35,550 nt of DNA from Phenylobacterium sp. (lineage in GTDB: Bacteria > Pseudomonadota > Alphaproteobacteria > Caulobacterales > Caulobacteraceae), in assembly GCA_028290945.1 (NCBI GenBank), contig JAQGIV010000178.1, positions 1 to 35,550 of the forward strand, in the 5' to 3' direction. Below the pieces are notes generated by a model. It was not told where the DNA came from. It searched no databases and saw nothing but the letters and a program-made list of their open reading frames with translations. Shown here one piece after another: positions 24,656-32,451 of this stretch. The position numbers and the translations under genes were made by a program. Every line of letters begins with the position of its first letter. The stretch's first letter is position 1.

Positions 24656-26107
24656 TCAAGGCTGGCGGCGCGGCGCAGCGGGCGGGGCGTCGAGCAGCTG
24701 GTCGCCGCCCAGCGACTGGTAGAGCGCCACCAGGTTGGCGGCCTGGGTCAGGTAGGTCGAGGCCAGCCCCTGCTGCGCCAGATAGAGCGTCCGCTGGGTG
24801 ATCAGGGTGGCGAGATAGGGGTCCACGCCTTCACGGTAGCGGGCGTACTCCAGGTTGTAGCTGTCGGTCGCGGCGGCCACCAGGGCGGTCTGGGCGGCCA
24901 CCTGGTCCTTGATCGTGCCCCGCCGGGCGAGCGCGTCGGCCACCTCGCGGAACGCCGTCTGGACGGCCTTCTGGTATTGCGCCACCGCCAGGTTGCGCTG
25001 TCCCTTGGCGCCGGCCAGGTTGGCCGCATTCGCCCCGCCGTCGAACAGCGGCAGGCTCCCCGCGGCGCCGGCCTGCCAGGTCCTGCTGGCCCCGCTGAAC
25101 AGCGCCGACAGGGCCGGACTGGCCAGGCCCGCGATCGCCGTCAGGCTGATGCTCGGGAAGAAGGCCGCCCGCGCCGCGCCGATCTGGGCGTTGGCGGCCT
25201 TGAGGCCGTACTCCGCCTCCACCACGTCCGGCCGCCGCAGCAGGATTTCGGAGCTCAGCCCGGCGGGCAGTTCGGCCAGCAGGCCCCCGACGCTCTCGAT
25301 CGAGGCCGGCAGGTCGGCGTCGGGCACGGTCGCGCCGACCAGCAGCTGCAGCGCATTGCGGTCCTGGGCCACCGCGGTGGTGAGCAGCGCCCGGTCCGAC
25401 CGCGCCTGGTCCAGCGTCGTCAGGGCGAGCGAAAGGTCGCTGCGCGGAGAGATGCCGCCGGTCAGCTTGGCGCGGGTCAGGTCCACCGACTTCTGGGCGG
25501 CGATCTCGGTCTGCTGGGCGATGGCCAGCAGGCTGCGGTCGGTGGCCATGATCAAGTAGCCGTCCGCCACCTGGCCCACCAGCGCCAGCCGCGCGGCCCG
25601 CACGCCGGCTTCCGTCGCCAGGTAGCGGTCCTGGGCGGCCCGCGACAGCGAGCGCAGCCGCCCGAACAGGTCGATGTCGAAGGCGGAAAAGCCCACGTCG
25701 AGGGCGAACGAGCGGGAGGTCACGCCGGACGAGGACGTACTGCCGTTCTGCCCCGTGGTCGTCGCGCGGCCATGGGTTTCGGCGGCCGCGCCGGTGGCGT
25801 TGATGTGCGGAAACTGCTGCGCCCGCTGCACGCCGAACTGGGCGTGGGCGATCTCCACATTGGCCAGGGCGATGCGCAGGTCCTGATTGTTGGCCAGCGC
25901 CTGGCCGATGATCGCCTGCAGGTGCAGGTCCTGGAACACGTCGCGGTAGCTGAGCGTCGGCGCGGTGGCCGGCGTCGGCGGCGGATAGGCCGCGCCCACC
26001 GGCCAGGCTGTCGGGATCGCCGGCGTCGGCCGGACGTAGTGCGGATCGAGGTTGCAGGCCGACAGCGCGGTCGCGGCCAGCAGCACGATGGCCAGGGCGC
26101 GCCTCAC
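24656..26107 (-). CDS. RND efflux outer-membrane factor, OprM/NodT family lipoprotein
   Basis: A 483-aa outer-membrane channel of the TolC superfamily that completes the tripartite pump. A lipoprotein signal (LLAATALSAC, C18) is followed by NLDPHYVRPTPAIP, the standard NodT/OprM start. The two repeated outer-membrane-efflux domains follow, with ANNQDLRIALANVEIAHAQ in the first and LRRPDVVEAEYGLKAANAQI in the second. The start is GTG at 26107, overlapping the pump stop codon (GTGA, 26104-26107); the frame continues upstream through the pump gene but that is an artefact. Third gene of the operon, ended by a clear terminator. Pump substrates cannot be deduced. Confidence 0.94.
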   Translation of the reverse strand: MRRALAIVLLAATALSACNLDPHYVRPTPAIPTAWPVGAAYPPPTPATAPTLSYRDVFQDLHLQAIIGQALANNQDLRIALANVEIAHAQFGVQRAQQFPHINATGAAAETHGRATTTGQNGSTSSSGVTSRSFALDVGFSAFDIDLFGRLRSLSRAAQDRYLATEAGVRAARLALVGQVADGYLIMATDRSLLAIAQQTEIAAQKSVDLTRAKLTGGISPRSDLSLALTTLDQARSDRALLTTAVAQDRNALQLLVGATVPDADLPASIESVGGLLAELPAGLSSEILLRRPDVVEAEYGLKAANAQIGAARAAFFPSISLTAIAGLASPALSALFSGASRTWQAGAAGSLPLFDGGANAANLAGAKGQRNLAVAQYQKAVQTAFREVADALARRGTIKDQVAAQTALVAAATDSYNLEYARYREGVDPYLATLITQRTLYLAQQGLASTYLTQAANLVALYQSLGGDQLLDAPPAAPRRQP

Positions 26108-29100
26108 GACGGGGCTCCCTCTTGCGCCGGCGTCGCCGCCGCCTTGCGGCGCGCGTGGAACAGCCGCCGGACCAGCACGAAGGACAGCGGCACGAAGAAG
26201 ATCGCCAGCGCCGTGGCGGTGAGCATGCCGCCGATCACCGCGGTGCCGATGGCGATGCGGCTCTGGGCGCCGGCGCCGGTGGCGACGGCCAGCGGGGCCA
26301 CGCCGAAGATGAAGGCGAAGCTGGTCATCAGGATCGGCCGCAGCCGCAGCCGGGCCGCCTCCAGGGCGGCCTGCGGGGCGGTGGCGCCGCGCCGCTCGGC
26401 GGCCTCGGCGAACTCCACGATGAGGATGGCGTTCTTGGCCGACAGGCCCATGGTGGTCAGCAGGCCCACCTGGAAATAGACGTCGTTGGGCAGGCCGCGC
26501 AGGGCCACGGCGAGCGCCGCCCCGACCAGACCCAGCGGGATCACCAGCAGCACCGAGATCGGCACCGACCAGCTCTCGTAGAGCGCCGCCAGGCACAGGA
26601 AGACCACCAGCAGCGAGATGCCGTAGAGCAGCGGCGCCTGGCCGCCCGAGAGCCGTTCCTGGAACGACAGCCCGCTCCAGGCCACCGACACGCCGGGCTG
26701 GGTGGCGGCGATCTGGGTCATCCGGGTCATGGCTTCCCCGGTGCTGTGCCCGGGGGCGGCGTCGCCCTGAATCTCATAGGCCGACTGGCCGTTGAACCGC
26801 ATGGTCACGGCCGGCGTCTGGCCCCAGCTGAGCTGGCTGAACGACGAGAACTGCGCCATCGCCCCGTTCGCCCCGCGCACCGACCAGGGGCCGAGGTCCT
26901 CGGGACTGCTGCGGTAGGGCGCATCGCCCTGCACATAGACCCGCTTGACCCGGCCGCGGTCGACGAAGTCGTTCACATAGCGCCCGCCCCAGGCGGTGGA
27001 GAGGGTGGTGTCCACATCGGTCTGCGCCAGGCCCAGCGCGCCGACCGTCGTCTGGTCGACGTCGACGTGCAGGGTGGGCACATTGGGCAGGCCGTTCAGC
27101 CGCACGCCGGACAGCGCCGGGTCGGCGTGCGCCTGGGCCATCACCGCGTCATAGCGGGTCTGGAACACCGCACGGCTGAGGCTGCCGGTGTTGAGCAGCT
27201 CCATGGTGAAGCCGCTCGACTGCCCCATCCCGCGCACCGGCGGCGGATTGAGGGCGAAGAACTGCACGTCGCGCAGGTTGCCCAGCGCGCGGGTGGCGCG
27301 CTGTGCGATGGTCGGCGCCGAGTTGGCGGAGCCCTTGCGCTGGCTCCAGGGCTTCAGGGCGAGGAAGCCGCGCCCGGCGTTCTGGCCTACCCCGGCCGGC
27401 CCCTGGCCGACCACCGTGAACAGGTCGGCGACGTTGGCCTTCTCCTGGGTGAAGAAGTAGCGCTCGATCGCCAGCGCCGCCGCATAGGTGCGCGACTGGG
27501 TGGCGCCGGCCGGCAGCGTCCATTGCAGCGACAGGATGCCCTGGTCCTCGGTGGGCAGGAAGGCGGTCGGCAGGTGCAGGAACACCAGCACCAGCACCGC
27601 CACCAGGCCGGCGTAGATCACCAGCGCGATCCGCGTCCGGGCGATCACCGCCTCGACCGCGCCGCGGTAGCGGTCGGCGGTCCGGTCGAAGAAATTGTCG
27701 AAGCGGGTCCCGAAGCGGTCGAGCAGCCGGCCCAGCCCATTGCCCTTCTGTCCGGGGTCGCGGCGCTTCAGCAGGGTGGCGGCCAGCGCCGGCGACAGCA
27801 CCAGGGCCACGATCACCGACAGGGTCATGGAGGAGACGATGGTGATCGAGAACTGCCGGTAGATCACCCCCACCGAGCCGCCGAAGAAGGCCATCGGCAG
27901 GAACACCGCCGACAGCACCATGGCGATGCCGATCAGCGCCATCTGCACCTGGTCCATGGACTTGATGGTCGCCTCGCGCGGGGTGATCTCCGGCTCCTCG
28001 TCCATGATCCGCTCGACGTTCTCGACCACCACGATGGCGTCGTCGACCAAGAGCCCGATGGACAGCACCATGCCGAACAGGGTGAGCACATTGATGCTGA
28101 ACCCGGCCGCGGCCAGGATGCCGAAGGTCCCGAGCAGCACCACCGGCACGGCGATCGCCGGGATCAAGGTCGCCTGCCAGCTCTGCAGGAAGACGAACAT
28201 CACCACCACGACCAGCAGGATGGCCACGATCAGGGTGATCACCACCTCCTGCACCGACAGCTTGATGAACGGCGTGGAGTCCTGCGGGAAGGCGTACTGG
28301 TAGCCGACCGGGAACAACTTCGCCTGGTTGACGATCTCGGCGCGCACCAGGGCGGCGGTCTTCAGGGAGTCCGCGCCCGGCGCCAGGGAGATGGAGAGCC
28401 CCGAACCGGGATGGCCGTCGAGGCGGCTCACGGCGACGTATTTCTCGCTGCCCAGCTCCACGCGGGCCACGTCCTGCAGCAGCACCCTGGAGCCGTCGGT
28501 CTGGGTCTTGACGAGGATCTGCTTGAACTGGTCCACGGTGGTCAGCCGCGAGCGCGCCGTGACGATCGCATCCAGCATCTGGGTGTCGGGCGCCGGCTCG
28601 CCGCCGATCTCGCCGGCGGTGACCTGGGTGTTCTGCGCCGTGACGGCGTTGATCACGTCGCCCGGCATCAGGTTGAAGCTGGTCAGCTTGTAGGGATCGA
28701 GCCAGATCCGCATGGCGTACTGCGAGCCGAAGACGTTGACGGTGCCGACGCCGGGGATGCGCCCGAGCGGCTCCTGCAGGTTGCTGGCGAGATAGTCGGA
28801 GATGTCGCCGCTTTTGGCGCGGTCGGTGCTGTCATAGATCGCCGCCACCATCAGGAAGTCCGGGTTGGACTTGGTGACCACGATGCCCTGCTGCTGCACC
28901 TGGGCGGGCAGCCTGGGCAGCGCCTGCTGCACCTTGTTCTGCACCTGCACCTGGGCGATGTCGGGGTCGGTGCCCTTCTGGAAGGTCACCGTGACATTGA
29001 CCTGGCCGGCCGAGTTCGAGGTCGCCTGGAAATAGATCATGCCGTCCAGGCCGGTGAGCTGCTGCTCGATGACCTGGGTGACGCTGCTCTCCAGCACATC

Positions 29101-29265
29101 GGCCGAGGCGCCCGGATAGTTGGCGGTGACGTTGACCTGCGGCGGGGCGATGTCCGGGTACTGCTCGACCGGGAGCGTGGCGATCCCGGCGACGCCGGCC
29201 AGCATGATGACGATGGCGATGACCCAGGCGAAGACCGGGCGGTCGACGAAGATGCGCGAGATCAT
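26104..29265 (-). CDS. RND multidrug efflux pump, AcrB/MexB (HAE-1) type
   Basis: A 1053-aa proton-driven inner-membrane exporter of hydrophobic compounds, full length for the HAE-1 family. TM1 starts at FVDRPVFAWVIAIVIMLAG. The proton-relay aspartates are D408-D409 (GLLVDDAIVVVENV) and the relay lysine is K944 (GLSAKNAILIVEFAE), equivalent to AcrB D407, D408 and K940. The periplasmic porter and docking segments (YPGASADVLESSVTQVIEQ, PTAFLPTEDQGIL) are intact. It overlaps the adaptor gene upstream (ATGA, 29262-29265) and the outer-membrane factor downstream (4 bp), so all three proteins are made from one coupled message. Confidence 0.96.
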   Translation of the reverse strand: MISRIFVDRPVFAWVIAIVIMLAGVAGIATLPVEQYPDIAPPQVNVTANYPGASADVLESSVTQVIEQQLTGLDGMIYFQATSNSAGQVNVTVTFQKGTDPDIAQVQVQNKVQQALPRLPAQVQQQGIVVTKSNPDFLMVAAIYDSTDRAKSGDISDYLASNLQEPLGRIPGVGTVNVFGSQYAMRIWLDPYKLTSFNLMPGDVINAVTAQNTQVTAGEIGGEPAPDTQMLDAIVTARSRLTTVDQFKQILVKTQTDGSRVLLQDVARVELGSEKYVAVSRLDGHPGSGLSISLAPGADSLKTAALVRAEIVNQAKLFPVGYQYAFPQDSTPFIKLSVQEVVITLIVAILLVVVVMFVFLQSWQATLIPAIAVPVVLLGTFGILAAAGFSINVLTLFGMVLSIGLLVDDAIVVVENVERIMDEEPEITPREATIKSMDQVQMALIGIAMVLSAVFLPMAFFGGSVGVIYRQFSITIVSSMTLSVIVALVLSPALAATLLKRRDPGQKGNGLGRLLDRFGTRFDNFFDRTADRYRGAVEAVIARTRIALVIYAGLVAVLVLVFLHLPTAFLPTEDQGILSLQWTLPAGATQSRTYAAALAIERYFFTQEKANVADLFTVVGQGPAGVGQNAGRGFLALKPWSQRKGSANSAPTIAQRATRALGNLRDVQFFALNPPPVRGMGQSSGFTMELLNTGSLSRAVFQTRYDAVMAQAHADPALSGVRLNGLPNVPTLHVDVDQTTVGALGLAQTDVDTTLSTAWGGRYVNDFVDRGRVKRVYVQGDAPYRSSPEDLGPWSVRGANGAMAQFSSFSQLSWGQTPAVTMRFNGQSAYEIQGDAAPGHSTGEAMTRMTQIAATQPGVSVAWSGLSFQERLSGGQAPLLYGISLLVVFLCLAALYESWSVPISVLLVIPLGLVGAALAVALRGLPNDVYFQVGLLTTMGLSAKNAILIVEFAEAAERRGATAPQAALEAARLRLRPILMTSFAFIFGVAPLAVATGAGAQSRIAIGTAVIGGMLTATALAIFFVPLSFVLVRRLFHARRKAAATPAQEGAPS

Positions 29266-30473
29266 CGGACCGCGCGCCCCTTCGACGGCGGCGTCGGCGG
29301 CGTGGGCGGCGAGCCGGCGGGCACCGGCCGCACCGGCTGGTTCGGCTTGATGCGGTCAAGGCCCTCGGTGACCACCTTGTCGCCGGGCGCCAGGCCGGCG
29401 GTGACCAGCCACGCGGCGCCCACCGTGGGGCCGGTGGTGACGATGCGCTGCCGGGCGATGTTGCCCGGGCCGATGACATAGACGGTGGCCTCGCCCTTGG
29501 GGTCGCGGCTCACCGCCTGCTGCGGCGCCAGGATGGCGTTCGTCGCGGTGGCCTGCGACAGCCGGGCGCGCACGAACATGCCGGGCAGCAGCAGGCCCCG
29601 CGGATTGGGGAACACCGCGCGCAGCGTCACCGCGCCGGTGGTCGGGTCGACCATGGGATCGGAGAACTGCAGCGTGCCGTGCTGGCCGTAGACGCTGCCG
29701 TCCTCGAGGACCAGCTGCACGTCGGTCGCCGACGGGGCGGCGCCGCCCGAGGTCAGCTCGCGCCGCAGCGCCAGCATGGCGGCGCTGGACTGCTGGATGT
29801 CGACGAAGATCGGGTCCAGCCGCTCGATGGTGGTGAACGCGGTCGTCTGGCCGTTGGTGACCAGGGCGCCGGTGGTGACCACCGAGCGGCCCACCCGGCC
29901 GGTGATCGGCGCCGGGACCCGCGTGAAATGCAGGTTGATCTGGGCGGTCTGCACCGCGGCCTTCTGCAGGGCGATCTGCGCGGCGGCCTGTTTCGCCAGC
30001 GCCGCGGCGTCGGCGTAGTCCTGCTTCGACACCGCCTCGATGTCGGCCAGCGGCTTGTAGCGCAGGGCCTTCGCCTGGGCGTCGGCGTAGAGGGCCTGCG
30101 CGTTGGCGAGGTTGGCCTGCGCCTGGGCGAGGGCGGCGCGGTAGAGGCTCGGGTCGATCTCGTAGAGCGTCTGGCCCTGCCGCACGAGCGTGCCCTCGGT
30201 GAAGTGGCGCGCCATCAGGATGCCGGACACCTGCGGCCGCACGTCCGAGGTCTCGAAGGCGCTGGTGCGGCCGGGCAGCTCGATCTGCAGCGGCACGGCC
30301 TGGGCGGCCATGACCACGTAGCCGGCCTCGGGGGTCGCCGGCGGGGGCTTCTGCGCCTTGGCGCAGCCCGCAACGCACAGCGCCGCCAGGACGGCCGCCA
30401 GGGACGCGCGCGCGCCAAGCGCGGCGGGTAAGCGGGAGCGGCCGCTCAGCGCCGCGTGCGATGGGATATCCAT
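29262..30473 (-). CDS. RND efflux periplasmic adaptor (membrane fusion protein), AcrA/MexA type
   Basis: A 403-aa adaptor that joins the pump to the outer-membrane channel. A lipoprotein signal ends in LCVAGC (C37) after a rather long 20-25 residue N-terminal region. The lipoyl half-motif and hairpin follow: VRPQVSGILMARHFTEGTLVRQGQ, shown here as adjoining segments VRPQVSGILMARHF and TEGTLVRQGQTLYEIDPSLY, then the alpha-helical hairpin (AQAQANLANAQALYADAQAK) and RVPAPITGRVGRS. The ATG at 30473 has GAGGAGA just upstream. First gene of the efflux operon; the 278-bp divergent region before it carries paired operator-like boxes and an orphan terminator. No TetR-type repressor gene is adjacent. 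Confidence 0.95.
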   Translation of the reverse strand: MDIPSHAALSGRSRLPAALGARASLAAVLAALCVAGCAKAQKPPPATPEAGYVVMAAQAVPLQIELPGRTSAFETSDVRPQVSGILMARHFTEGTLVRQGQTLYEIDPSLYRAALAQAQANLANAQALYADAQAKALRYKPLADIEAVSKQDYADAAALAKQAAAQIALQKAAVQTAQINLHFTRVPAPITGRVGRSVVTTGALVTNGQTTAFTTIERLDPIFVDIQQSSAAMLALRRELTSGGAAPSATDVQLVLEDGSVYGQHGTLQFSDPMVDPTTGAVTLRAVFPNPRGLLLPGMFVRARLSQATATNAILAPQQAVSRDPKGEATVYVIGPGNIARQRIVTTGPTVGAAWLVTAGLAPGDKVVTEGLDRIKPNQPVRPVPAGSPPTPPTPPSKGRAVR

Positions 30474-30536
30474 GTTCTCCTCAACGCCGAGTGAGGAAGG
30501 AAGCTGCGAAGCTTGGGCTCGACGCCTGTGCAAACT

Positions 30537-30580
30537 GGCCGGCGCGGCTGGGCGCCGCGTTGCGCCGGCCTTACTTTTTT
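30537..30580 (+). terminator. Rightward intrinsic terminator without an obvious gene upstream
   Basis: GGCCGGCGC (30537-30545) and GCGCCGGCC (30562-30570) form a perfect 9-bp stem; the 16-base loop can form an inner stem. TTAC and six T residues (to 30580) follow, the classical U-tract. It faces right, inside the divergent region between the leftward efflux adaptor (start 30473) and the rightward lipoprotein gene (start 30752). No coding gene ends here, so it may close a small RNA antisense to the efflux leader, or act as an attenuator in the lipoprotein leader. Confidence 0.6.
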
Positions 30581-30615
30581 GTGAGGCGCGGCCAGCGGGA
30601 GGGCCGGCTGCGTCC

Positions 30616-30665
30616 GTTTCCTAAACGCCCGCCCCGCCAAAACGCCCACGCGGTTTCTTAAACGC
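30616..30665. promoter_or_regulatory. Two GTTTCYTAAACGC boxes (probable operators)
   Basis: GTTTCCTAAACGC (30616-30628) and GTTTCTTAAACGC (30653-30665) differ at one base and lie 37 bp apart in the same orientation. Each contains the inverted arms GTTT and AAAC around three bases, as expected for a small dimeric regulator. They occupy the AT-richer part of the region between the efflux operon and the small lipoprotein gene, so they probably control one or both. The regulator is unknown. Confidence 0.5.
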
Positions 30666-30751
30666 TTGTGATGGTCGCGCCGGGTGGGCCGTGAGGCGCC
30701 GGGCCCAAACAGCACGGCGGACATTCGGTCCGTCAGACGTGGAACAGAGCC

Positions 30752-31174
30752 ATGAAAATCATCACCATCGCCATCGCCGTGGGGGCCGCAGGCCTGCTGT
30801 CGGCCTGCGCCGAAACCGTCGCGCAGGGCATCACCGAGAAAGAGGACCTGCTCGCCGCCGCCGGCTTCGCCCAACGGCCGGCCAACACGCCGCAACGCCA
30901 GGCCAGCCTGGCGCAGCTGCCGGCCAACAAGTTCGTCCCGCGCACCAAGAACGGCCAGACGCAGTACGTCTACGCCGACCCGACGGTCTGCGACTGCCTC
31001 TACGTCGGCGACCAGAAGGCCTACAGCGCCTACAAGCAGGACCTGTTCGTCCGCCGGATCGCCAACCAGCAGGAGATGACGGCGATGACCTACCAGAACA
31101 ACTGGGACTGGAATCGCTGGGATTGGGGTCCCTGGGGCGGCGGCCCGTGGGGCGCCGGCGGCCGGTGGCATTGA
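30752..31174 (+). CDS. Small lipoprotein of unknown function with Trp-rich tail
   Basis: A 140-aa protein with a short lipoprotein signal ending LLSAC (C19), so it should be membrane-anchored on the periplasmic side. I do not recognise a characterised family. The middle carries a CxC pair (C80, C82) in DPTVCDCLYVGDQKAY. The last 23 residues hold seven tryptophans among glycine, proline and aspartate (W118, W120, W123, W125, W128, W133, W139), a low-complexity tail that might bind membranes, peptidoglycan or a metal. Codon bias matches its neighbours; the ribosome-binding site is weak (GGAACAGAG). It is divergent from the efflux operon and followed by a strong hairpin. Confidence 0.85.
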   Translation: MKIITIAIAVGAAGLLSACAETVAQGITEKEDLLAAAGFAQRPANTPQRQASLAQLPANKFVPRTKNGQTQYVYADPTVCDCLYVGDQKAYSAYKQDLFVRRIANQQEMTAMTYQNNWDWNRWDWGPWGGGPWGAGGRWH

Positions 31175-31218
31175 CGCCCGCGGCGGCCCTCGCCGCCTGA
31201 TCCCTCCCCGACGCGACG

Positions 31219-31257
31219 TCAGGGCCGTGGCCGGCGGTGTTCCAGCCGCGGCCCTGA
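31219..31257 (+). terminator. Hairpin after small lipoprotein gene
   Basis: TCAGGGCCGTGGC (31219-31231) pairs with GCCGCGGCCCTGA (31245-31257) over 13 positions, counting one G-U pair, with a 13-base loop. It lies 45 bp past the lipoprotein stop codon. A short T run (GGGTTTCT) comes only about 10 bases later, so it is a probable but not ideal terminator. Confidence 0.45.
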
Positions 31258-31353
31258 GCGCCGCCCGGGTTTCTAATCCGCCCCATAGGAATTCTTTGGG
31301 TGCGCTCCCGGCCGAAGGCCCTACCTGTAGCCCTTGCCGTTCAGGGAGCTCCG

Positions 31354-32418
31354 ATGCCCACGTTGTTCGACCCGATGCAGCTTGGCGACCTCACGCTCAG
31401 GAACCGCATCCTGATGGCGCCGCTCACCCGCTCGCGGTCCGGCGTGGAGCGGACGCCGGGGCCGCTGGTGGCGCAGTACTATGCACAGCGGGCTTCGGCC
31501 GGCCTGATCGTCAGCGAGGCCACCTCGGTCACGCCGCTGGGCGTCGGCTATGCGGACACCCCGGGCATCTGGTCGGACGAGCAGGTGGAGGGCTGGAAGC
31601 TGACCACCGCGGCGGTGCACAAGGCGGGCGGCCTGATCTTCCTGCAGCTCTGGCACGTGGGCCGCATCTCCGACCCCAGCTTCCTGGACGGCCAGGCGCC
31701 GGTCTCGGCCAGCGCCATCGCCGCCAAGGGCGATGTCAGCCTGCTCAGGCCCAAGCGGCCCTATCCGACGCCGCGGCCGCTGTCGCTGGACGAGATCGCC
31801 GGCGTGGTCGAGGCCTATCGCAAGGGCGCCGCGAACGCCAAGCGCGCCGGCTTCGACGGGGTCGAGCTGCACGGCGCCAACGGCTACCTGCTCGACCAAT
31901 TCCTGCAGGACGGCTCCAACCGGCGCACCGATGCATACGGCGGCCCGATCGAGAACCGCGCGCGGCTGATGCTGGAGGCCGTCGACGCGGCCATCTCGGT
32001 GTTCGGCGCCAAGCGCGTCGGCCTGTATATCGCCCCGCGTGGTGACGCCCACGACATGGGCGACAGCGATCTCGCCGCCACCTTCGACTATGTGGCCCGC
32101 GCCATGGGCCAACGCGGCCTCGCCTTCCTGATGGCCCGCGAACGGCTGGGTCCCGACAGCCTCGGCCCGCGCCTGAAGGCGGCGTTCGGCGGCCCCTACA
32201 TCGTCAACGAGGGCTTCAATCTCGAAAGCGCCCAGGCGGTGCTGGCCGCCGGCGAGGCCGACGCCGTGGCGTTCGGCAAGCTGTTCATCGCCAATCCCGA
32301 CCTGCCGGCCCGGCTGCGGGCCGGCGCGCCGCTCAACCCCTGGACCCTCGAGACCTTCTATTCGCCCGGCCCGGAAGGCTACGTCGACTATCCCGCCCTC
32401 GAGCTCAGCGACGCCTAG
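31354..32418 (+). CDS. Old Yellow Enzyme family FMN-dependent alkene/ester reductase (NemA-like)
   Basis: A 354-aa cytoplasmic flavoprotein that reduces activated C=C bonds, nitro compounds or nitrate esters with NAD(P)H; close in length to PETN reductase and N-ethylmaleimide reductase. The TIM barrel starts LFDPMQLGDLTLRNRILMAP. LQLWHVGRIS is the FMN-binding strand. The active-site triplet is H173, N176, Y178 in ELHGANGYLLDQF, which is the H/N version as in yeast OYE1. The segment SNRRTDAYGGPIENRARL is the family fingerprint. The ATG at 31354 has CAGGGAG 5 nt upstream; the frame upstream lacks a good start. No NemR-type repressor is adjacent. Its closeness to the efflux pump hints at a role in handling toxic electrophiles, by context only. 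Confidence 0.94.
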   Translation: MPTLFDPMQLGDLTLRNRILMAPLTRSRSGVERTPGPLVAQYYAQRASAGLIVSEATSVTPLGVGYADTPGIWSDEQVEGWKLTTAAVHKAGGLIFLQLWHVGRISDPSFLDGQAPVSASAIAAKGDVSLLRPKRPYPTPRPLSLDEIAGVVEAYRKGAANAKRAGFDGVELHGANGYLLDQFLQDGSNRRTDAYGGPIENRARLMLEAVDAAISVFGAKRVGLYIAPRGDAHDMGDSDLAATFDYVARAMGQRGLAFLMARERLGPDSLGPRLKAAFGGPYIVNEGFNLESAQAVLAAGEADAVAFGKLFIANPDLPARLRAGAPLNPWTLETFYSPGPEGYVDYPALELSDA

Positions 32419-32423
32419 TCCTT

Positions 32424-32440
32424 CCGCGGCGCCGGCGCGG
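32424..32440. terminator. Small bidirectional hairpin between convergent genes
   Basis: CCGCG (32424-32428) and CGCGG (32436-32440) pair around a 7-base loop in the 33-bp gap between two convergent stop codons. No U-tract on either side; low certainty. Confidence 0.25.
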
Positions 32441-32451
32441 CCTGTTCGAGG

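Noticed and set aside
26122..29481. A 1119-codon rightward open frame opposite the RND pump
   Set aside because: His/Gln/Gly/Arg-rich nonsense composition; the opposite strand encodes a complete AcrB-type pump with all relay residues.
30446..31171. A 241-codon leftward frame across the divergent region and the small lipoprotein gene
   Set aside because: It crosses the terminator and operator boxes and opposes a lipoprotein with a clear signal peptide; composition is not protein-like.
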